Assembly (NCBI RefSeq): GCF_016894385.1
Contig: NZ_CP069811.1
Location: forward strand, 844,501-908,500
DNA: 64,000 bases
Reading direction: 5' to 3'
From: Cupriavidus oxalaticus
Lineage (GTDB): Bacteria; Pseudomonadota; Gammaproteobacteria; Burkholderiales; Burkholderiaceae
Below the pieces are notes generated by a model. It was not told the origin of the DNA and searched no databases. It saw only the letters and a list, made by a program, of their open reading frames with translations. How positions within the stretch are numbered: the first letter of the stretch is position 1; each line of letters opens with the position of its first letter. Shown in pieces: positions 58,613 through 64,000 of this stretch. The position numbers and the translations under genes are program-made.

Positions 58613-59650
58613 CTAGGCGGCTGGCGTCGACGAGGCCCGCACCACCAGTTCCGGAGCGGGCCCGGCAATCACCGTGCGGCTGCGGTCGCCGGACAGGTGG
58701 GCAAACAACAGCTCCACCGCCAGCGATGCCACCCCCTCCAGGTGTAGGTTGACCGCGGTGATCGGCGGCTGCGCGCCGCGGGCGCGGATGCCGTCGTAGC
58801 GCGTGACCACCAGCACGTCGTCGGGCACGCGTTTGCCCATCGACTGCAGGTGGGCCATCGCGCCCACCGCGAACGCATCCACCGGCGCGCACAGCGCATC
58901 GAGCTGCGGCATCTGCGCCAGCAGCTGCGCGCAGGCATCGGCCCCGCCGGCCTCGCCGCGCTCCTCGGGCGCCTTGGCGATATGGCAGGGCAGGCCGGCC
59001 GCCTGCGTGAACTCGCGATAGGCGCGCTCGGTTTCCACGTACGACTGCCGCGGCGCGGCGCCGATCATCAGGCCGATATGGCGGCGGCCGTGGCCGTGCA
59101 GGTGTTCCAGCAGCAGGCGGGCGGTCTCGGCCGATTGCAGGTCCACGCAAGGCACCGGCGTCTCGGTCAGCGGCTCGCGCCCGATCGACACGATGCTGAC
59201 GCCGCGCTCGCGCAGCCGCGCGATATGCGGGTCGCCGGCAATCGGCTCGATCACGATGGCGCCATCGATATCGAGCGTATCGAGCAATCCGCCCGCGCCT
59301 TCCAGCGGCGGCACCAGCACCACGCCGAGCCCGCGCCCCATCGCCGCTTCCGCCGCGATCGCCGCCACCTCCATCATGAAACCCAGCCGCGAGGTCCCGC
59401 CCGCCACCGCGAACGGCATCGACGACAGCAGCGCGATGCAGTTGGCGCGGCCCGACTGCAGCCGCTGCGCGCGCACGCTGGGCCGGTAGCCCAGCTCCGC
59501 CGCGATGCGCTTGACGCGCGCGCGCGTGGCCGGGTCCAGCACGCCGCGGTCGTTCAGCGCGTGCGAGACCGTGGTCAGCGACACGCCGGCGGCGCGGGCG
59601 ACGTCGTGGATGGTGAGGCGGCGGGGGCGGTCTGGCGTGGAATCGGTCAT
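58613..59650 (-). CDS. LacI-family transcriptional regulator
   Basis: A 345-residue repressor. The HTH is residues 9-55, LTIHDVARAAGVSLTTVSHALN and the hinge YRPSVRAQRL, then a periplasmic-binding-like effector domain. It converges on the TauE gene (stops 5 bases apart). I prefer the ATG at 59650; one at 59683 adds eleven residues. It likely controls the NCS2 operon through the CG-centred palindrome at 54957. Confidence 0.9.
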   Translation of the reverse strand: MTDSTPDRPRRLTIHDVARAAGVSLTTVSHALNDRGVLDPATRARVKRIAAELGYRPSVRAQRLQSGRANCIALLSSMPFAVAGGTSRLGFMMEVAAIAAEAAMGRGLGVVLVPPLEGAGGLLDTLDIDGAIVIEPIAGDPHIARLRERGVSIVSIGREPLTETPVPCVDLQSAETARLLLEHLHGHGRRHIGLMIGAAPRQSYVETERAYREFTQAAGLPCHIAKAPEERGEAGGADACAQLLAQMPQLDALCAPVDAFAVGAMAHLQSMGKRVPDDVLVVTRYDGIRARGAQPPITAVNLHLEGVASLAVELLFAHLSGDRSRTVIAGPAPELVVRASSTPAA

Positions 59651-59721
59651 GCCGGGTTTGAGCGAAGGGTCAGGGCGGAGCATACATCAGCGGTGATGGG
59701 CAGGTCAGCGGCCAGCCGGCA

Positions 59722-60675
59722 CTATCCAAACCTCTCCGCATAAAGCGCAACCAGCCAGTCGACGAACACGCGCACCCGCGGAGACAGCTGCCTGTGATGC
59801 GGATATAGTGCCGACACCGGCAGGTCCGGGCTGAGCCAGTCGCTCAGGACCTCGACCAGCCGCCCCTCGCGCAAGGCGTCGTCGACGTGAAAACGCGGCA
59901 CCTGGATCAGCCCGCAGCCGCGCAAGGCGGCCATGACATAGTTCTCGGCATCGTTGACGGACATCCACCCGGCCAGTGAAAACGACTGGAGTTGCCCATT
60001 GACGTGCAGCTCCAGCGGATAGCTGGCCGCGCCGCTGCGCGAGAAGAATTTCACGACTTCGTGCCGGGACAGCTGGTCGGGATGCTGCGGGACGCCAAAC
60101 GCTTCCAGGTAGGCCGGACTGGCGCACACGACCTGCGGCATCAGCGCCAGGCGCCGCACAACCAGTGAAGAGTCACGCGGCGTGCCCGCGCGGATGACGC
60201 AATCCACGCCCTCCCGTACCAGGTCCACCAGGCGGTCGCCGCCGGACACCACCAGGTCGATGCGCGGATAGCGCGCGCGGAATTCGTCGATGCGCGGCAG
60301 CACGATCTTCGTGGCGTGGGTACCGTGCATGTCGACACGCAAGACCCCACGCGGATTCGCCGCCACGTGCTGCAGGGACGACTCGGCGTCGTCGAGTTCA
60401 GCCAGCAGGTGGACGCAGCGCTGGTAGAACGCCTGGCCATCGAGCGTCGGCCTCACCTGCCGCGTGGTGCGTTCGAGCAGCCGCACCCCGAGCCGCGTTT
60501 CCAGCGCCTTGATGGCATGGGTGGCGGTGGCGCGCGGGATGTCGAGCGCCGCCGCGGCGTGGCTGAAACTGCCCAATTCGACGATGCGGGTGAACAGTTG
60601 CAGGGAATCGAAGCGGTCCACGGGAAGGCAGCTATTGTTGAGGCTGGTTGAATTGATATGGCGATTCTGCACCAT
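59722..60675 (-). CDS. LysR-family regulator
   Basis: A 317-residue regulator. The HTH runs from about residue 22 (FDSLQLFTRIVELGSFSHAAAALDIPRATATHAIKALE) to 80. It diverges from the SDR gene across a 71-bp gap and is its likely regulator, in the style of LysR/SDR pairs such as those controlling NADPH-quinone or keto reductases. Confidence 0.92.
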   Translation of the reverse strand: MVQNRHINSTSLNNSCLPVDRFDSLQLFTRIVELGSFSHAAAALDIPRATATHAIKALETRLGVRLLERTTRQVRPTLDGQAFYQRCVHLLAELDDAESSLQHVAANPRGVLRVDMHGTHATKIVLPRIDEFRARYPRIDLVVSGGDRLVDLVREGVDCVIRAGTPRDSSLVVRRLALMPQVVCASPAYLEAFGVPQHPDQLSRHEVVKFFSRSGAASYPLELHVNGQLQSFSLAGWMSVNDAENYVMAALRGCGLIQVPRFHVDDALREGRLVEVLSDWLSPDLPVSALYPHHRQLSPRVRVFVDWLVALYAERFG

Positions 60676-60746
60676 TTATCTAGCCGGAGCGAACAACCAC
60701 AATTGGCTCCAACGGCATGTCGCCTTGTCCTTTTTGGAGCCTTCCC

Positions 60747-61496
60747 ATGAAAACCCTGACTACGAACCCCACCAAAGCGGCCATTGTCACCGGCGGATCG
60801 CGCGGCATAGGCCGGGCCGTGGCCTTGCGGCTCGCGGCCGACGGCTTTGCCGTTGCGGTCGGCTATGCCGGCAATGTGGCGCACGCCCGGGACACCGTCG
60901 GGGCGATCGAAGCGGCCGGTGGCCGGGCCATCGCGATCCAGGGCGATGTCGGCAGCCCTGGCGACGTGGCGCGCCTTTTTGTGGAGACCAGGGCGGCATT
61001 CGGCGGCATCGACGTGGTCGCCAACTGCGCCGGCGTGATGCCGCTGGCACCGATCGCGCCCGGCAGCCTGGCCGACTTTGACAAGGTCATTGCGACCAAC
61101 CTGCGCGGCTCGTTCCTGGTGCTGGCCCAAGCGGCCGAAAACGTTCGCGCGGGTGGACGGATCATTGCGGTGTCGACCAGCGTCATCGCCAAGTCATTCC
61201 CGTCCTATGGGCCGTACATTGCGTCCAAGGCCGGCGTGGAGGGGCTGGTCCGCGTACTGGCCAACGAGCTGCGCGGACGCGGCATCACCGTCAATGCCGT
61301 TGCGCCGGGGCCGGTGGCCACGGAGCTGTTTCTCGATGGCAAGAGTGCGCAGCAGATCGACCAGATCGCGCGGCTCGCTCCGCTCGAACGGCTCGGGACG
61401 CCCGAGGATATCGGTCGCGTCGTGTCGTTCCTTGCCGGCGAGGATGGTGGCTGGGTCAACGGGCAGGTGCTGCGTGCCAACGGAGGCTTCGCATAA
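60747..61496 (+). CDS. Short-chain dehydrogenase/reductase
   Basis: A 249-residue Rossmann enzyme. NAD(P) site GGSRGIG (16-22), NCAG (93-96), and the triad Ser143 region, Tyr157 and Lys161 (YGPYIASK). It is FabG-like; an Arg after the Gly motif favours NADPH. The ATG at 60747 has TTTTTGGAGCCTTCCC upstream. It reduces a keto group of unknown substrate. Confidence 0.92.
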   Translation: MKTLTTNPTKAAIVTGGSRGIGRAVALRLAADGFAVAVGYAGNVAHARDTVGAIEAAGGRAIAIQGDVGSPGDVARLFVETRAAFGGIDVVANCAGVMPLAPIAPGSLADFDKVIATNLRGSFLVLAQAAENVRAGGRIIAVSTSVIAKSFPSYGPYIASKAGVEGLVRVLANELRGRGITVNAVAPGPVATELFLDGKSAQQIDQIARLAPLERLGTPEDIGRVVSFLAGEDGGWVNGQVLRANGGFA

Positions 61497-61527
61497 GCCT
61501 CTGCGCCGCACGCGTTCATCGCGCACG

Positions 61528-62463
61528 TCAGGTATGGAACTCGCCGGTGGGAGCGTCCGAAGCAGGTGGCCGCTCCCAGCCGCTGCGCTCGAATTCCGCG
61601 ATCACCTGCGCGCCCAGCAACAGCAGCGTCGCCGCGATCTCCAGGCTCAGCAATACCACGATCGCCGTGGTCAGCGAGCCATAGACCCGTCCCACCTGCG
61701 ACAGCGTGGTGAAGTACCACACCAGCGCGTGGCGCGAGATCTCCCACAGCACCGCGGCAAGCACCGCGCCGCACAGCGCATGCCGCCAGGACAGCCGGCC
61801 GACCGGCATCACCATGTAGATCGACGTCAGCAGCAGGATCTCGCCCACGAAGCCGATCAGGTAAAGGAGCGTGGTGGAAAGCCGGTCGAGCGACCAGTCA
61901 TGGCCCAGTACCGCCACGTGCCGTTCGCCAATGGCGATCAGCCCGCCCGAGACCACGGTCACCAGCAGCAGCCCCAGGCTCAGCACCGCGATATAGCAGT
62001 AAGGCAGCACCGCCGAGATCAGGAAATGCCGGCGCCGGATCGCCACGCGATGGACGAAGATCACTGACATGGCGTTTTCCAGCACCGTGAACGCCAGCGA
62101 ACTGAAGAACAGCATCGTGCCGAGCAAGACCCAGCCGACCGTGGCGCGGTTGCGCAGGAACGACGCCAGCTCGGGCACCAGCGTGCGGGACTGTCCGGGC
62201 ACGACCCACTCCAGGTAGCGCGCCAGTGTCGACAGCAACAGTTGCGGGTCAATCACATGCGACAGCGCGATCACCATCAGGATCAGCAGCGGCACGATCG
62301 ACAGCAGCGCGTAGTAGGCCACCGCCCCGGCCAGCAGCAGGCCCTGGTTGGCGCGGAACTGGACCAGCGTGCGCCACAGGAAGCGCCCCGGATGTCGGAG
62401 CAGGTCGCGGACGCGGGCGTCGAGAAGCGGCATGGCGGGCACCGAGAGAGCAGGTGCCGACAT
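61528..62463 (-). CDS. YihY/BrkB family inner-membrane protein
   Basis: A 311-residue protein with six helices. AGAVAYYALLSIVPLLILMV is the family signature, with RRRHFLISAVLPYCYIAVLSL and YGSLTTAIVVLLSLEIAATLLLLGAQVIAEFE. Once called RNase BN; that role is not supported and the function is unknown. Confidence 0.92.
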   Translation of the reverse strand: MSAPALSVPAMPLLDARVRDLLRHPGRFLWRTLVQFRANQGLLLAGAVAYYALLSIVPLLILMVIALSHVIDPQLLLSTLARYLEWVVPGQSRTLVPELASFLRNRATVGWVLLGTMLFFSSLAFTVLENAMSVIFVHRVAIRRRHFLISAVLPYCYIAVLSLGLLLVTVVSGGLIAIGERHVAVLGHDWSLDRLSTTLLYLIGFVGEILLLTSIYMVMPVGRLSWRHALCGAVLAAVLWEISRHALVWYFTTLSQVGRVYGSLTTAIVVLLSLEIAATLLLLGAQVIAEFERSGWERPPASDAPTGEFHT

Positions 62464-62541
62464 TATGCGTCGGCGGGCGCCAAGGTGCCCCGCCTGCGGT
62501 GCCTGCAGCGCCCGCGCCGCAACGGCTTGCGCCGCGCGGAA

Positions 62542-62730
62542 TCAGACCTTGATGTCGATGCTCTGGCCCAGGTGCGGCGGGTTGCTGGCCGCTACCGGCT
62601 GGGGCATGGCCTGCAGCAGTGCAGCCACGCCTTGTGCCTGCATGTCCAGCGACTTGCGCAGCATCAGCAGGCTGACCGGATCGGCGCCCGGATCGCCCGC
62701 CAGGCCGGCGGTGACGTTGGAAATTTCCAT
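62542..62730 (-). CDS. YjfB-like small protein (putative motility)
   Basis: A 62-residue protein, MEISNVTAGLAGDPGADPVS then LLMLRKSLDMQAQGVAALLQAM, matching the YjfB family pattern of short helical proteins whose helix precedes a Pro-rich tail. A role in motility is only a family label. The ATG has AAGGA 12 bases upstream. Confidence 0.65.
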   Translation of the reverse strand: MEISNVTAGLAGDPGADPVSLLMLRKSLDMQAQGVAALLQAMPQPVAASNPPHLGQSIDIKV

Positions 62731-63015
62731 GAAGAGGTCCTTGATGAAGTTGGGAGAGACGGCGGCGAGCCGCCGCGCCGGTGGCCGGAACGGAACTGCC
62801 GCCAACAACCATTGACGGCCCCGGCCGCCCAACCTTGAGCGCCGCGGGCGCCGACGACATTCCCTTGGGTTATGGCGCTATGCCGGATACGCCATTGTGG
62901 TCATGACTGGCCGCGCGCAATATGGCGCCCGCGGATTGCCTCACGCGGGCCCGTATCGACGCAAACAGCGGCGCCGGACTGTGCGTGCGGACGCCCCAAC
63001 AAGAGAGGAGACAGC

Positions 63016-64000
63016 ATGCGAGCGCATTCGGCATGGCGCAACACGGGATTCGGACTGGGTCGGGCATGGGTGGCGGCGATGGTGCTGGCGCTGCCTTCGG
63101 GTGGCTTGCTGGCGCAAGATGTGGCGCAGGGTGGCGTCGTCGGGGACGGCATCATGCAAGGCTTCCCGCCGCCGCCCGACAAGCAGGTCAGCCGCGGCAA
63201 CGGCCTGCGCCCGCCGTTCATGCGCTGGGCGCTAAGCCACGCGCGTGAGATGTCGCCGACGGCCGGCATCCGGCATGCCGCGCACCCCATGGCGCTGGCC
63301 GGGGACGCGGGCGACGGGCTGGATGGCGCCACCTTCAGCGTGGCGGGCAATACCGTGCGGCTGGCCGACTACCTGCGCGATACCCACACCGACGGCTTTA
63401 TCGTGCTGCACCAGGGCCGCATCGTGTACGAGCGCTACTTCGGCGGCTTCGGGCCGTACCAGCCGCATATCTGGGCGTCGATGACCAAGTCAGTGACGGG
63501 CTTGCTGGCGGCGATGCTGGTGGAGGAGGGCAAGCTCGACCCGCAGGCCCGGCTGGCGCAGTATGTGCCCGAACTGGCGGGGAACCCGTTCGGCGAGGCC
63601 ACGGTGCAGCAGAACCTCGACATGGAAGTGCAGGTCGGCTACGCGGAATCGCTGCCCCCTGACCTCGGTTTGTTTGGCGCGGTGGGCGTGGTGCCGCGCA
63701 AGGCCGACGCGCCGGACAACATCTATGACTTCCTGAAGACGGTCCATGCCACCCGCGATGGGGGCGAGGGCGGCACCTGGTATTACCAGAACGGATCGCC
63801 GGAAGCCGTCGCCTGGGCGATCCGGCGCATCACCGGCAAGAGCTGGTCGCAGCTCGTCACCGAACGGCTCTGGTCCCGCTTTGCCGAGGACGATGCATAC
63901 ACCCATGTCGACCGGCAAGGCACCGAGATGGCCAGCGGCGGGCTGAACTCGACGCTGCGCGACGCGGCGCGCTTTGCCGAGGCGGTGCGCCGGGCCGCGG
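63016..64000 (+). CDS. Serine hydrolase, beta-lactamase class C family (3' end off the window)
   Basis: At least 328 residues, open at the right edge. A signal peptide ends near GGLLAQ (residue 34). The SxxK motif is Ser155-MT-Lys158 (IWASMTKS) and the YxN motif is YYQNGSPEA. Such proteins are esterases or penicillin-binding-like enzymes in the periplasm. AGAGGAGACAGC precedes the ATG at 63016. The third motif should lie beyond the window. Confidence 0.88.
   Translation, partial: MRAHSAWRNTGFGLGRAWVAAMVLALPSGGLLAQDVAQGGVVGDGIMQGFPPPPDKQVSRGNGLRPPFMRWALSHAREMSPTAGIRHAAHPMALAGDAGDGLDGATFSVAGNTVRLADYLRDTHTDGFIVLHQGRIVYERYFGGFGPYQPHIWASMTKSVTGLLAAMLVEEGKLDPQARLAQYVPELAGNPFGEATVQQNLDMEVQVGYAESLPPDLGLFGAVGVVPRKADAPDNIYDFLKTVHATRDGGEGGTWYYQNGSPEAVAWAIRRITGKSWSQLVTERLWSRFAEDDAYTHVDRQGTEMASGGLNSTLRDAARFAEAVRRAA

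Noticed and set aside
1..64000. tRNA or rRNA genes, prophage or integrative element borders
   Set aside because: I looked for tRNA-like cloverleaf ends, integrases and att-like repeats and saw none; negative by eye only.

Overview
The window is about 64 kb of very GC-rich, tightly packed bacterial DNA. Overlapping ATGA gene junctions, a Bug-type (tripartite tricarboxylate transporter) solute receptor, several divergent LysR regulators and many catabolic enzymes point to a Burkholderiales bacterium. Cupriavidus/Ralstonia-like is my best guess, possibly a secondary chromosome; this is inferred from style and protein families, not from any search. I saw no rRNA, tRNA, CRISPR array, phage or full insertion sequence.

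Layout. 1-6126: an MHS-type MFS transporter, then a TetR regulator divergent from a Bug receptor / acyl-CoA synthetase / nitronate-monooxygenase-like operon, with a clear palindromic operator between them. 6160-11317: an operon for a membrane-anchored S1C protease, a MoxR AAA ATPase, a DUF58 protein and a VWA protein, with a second VWA paralogue divergent from it; this is the most system-like locus here. 11525-14737: a divergent MurA paralogue, a MipA outer-membrane protein, a truncated DUF2231 relic, a 37-residue membrane microprotein and a cupin. 14868-22976: two operons around a LysR gene. One holds an iron-type dehydrogenase, an amidase and an atypical tryptophan-dioxygenase-fold protein. 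The other holds a nitroreductase, a PcpA/LinE-like ring-cleaving dioxygenase, WrbA, an AhpD-like protein and a cupin, and looks like quinone or nitroaromatic handling.

23037-32327: LysR and a giant indolepyruvate oxidoreductase, small secreted or unknown proteins, ZntB, an MFS gene whose start codon was split by a small mobile element, and the OhrR/Ohr peroxide pair. 32532-39199: a cyclase-FHA fusion, a ferritin-like protein, an AI-2E family permease and a three-gene NodT/HlyD/DUF2955 efflux operon. 39210-44357: a FitAB-type toxin-antitoxin pair, a BPL_N protein, a second copy of the mobile element, and LysR divergent from a CoA-transferase/acyl-CoA dehydrogenase operon. 44580-51872: a NarX/NarL-like two-component pair, a CodA-like amidohydrolase with DUF1097 and a Tat-exported gamma-glutamyltransferase, DUF3820, a secreted repeat protein and a universal stress protein behind an FNR-type box.

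51902-64000: ArsR/AHSA1, a SorA/SorB-like sulfite dehydrogenase pair, a purine/pyrimidine-type salvage set (NCS2 permease, deaminase, TauE permease, LacI regulator), LysR/SDR, YihY, a YjfB-like small protein and the 5' part of a serine hydrolase.

Two short elements (31052-31175 and 40852-40932) share 17-bp terminal inverted repeats and are flanked by 12-bp direct repeats. They are non-autonomous MITEs, one an internal-deletion version of the other.
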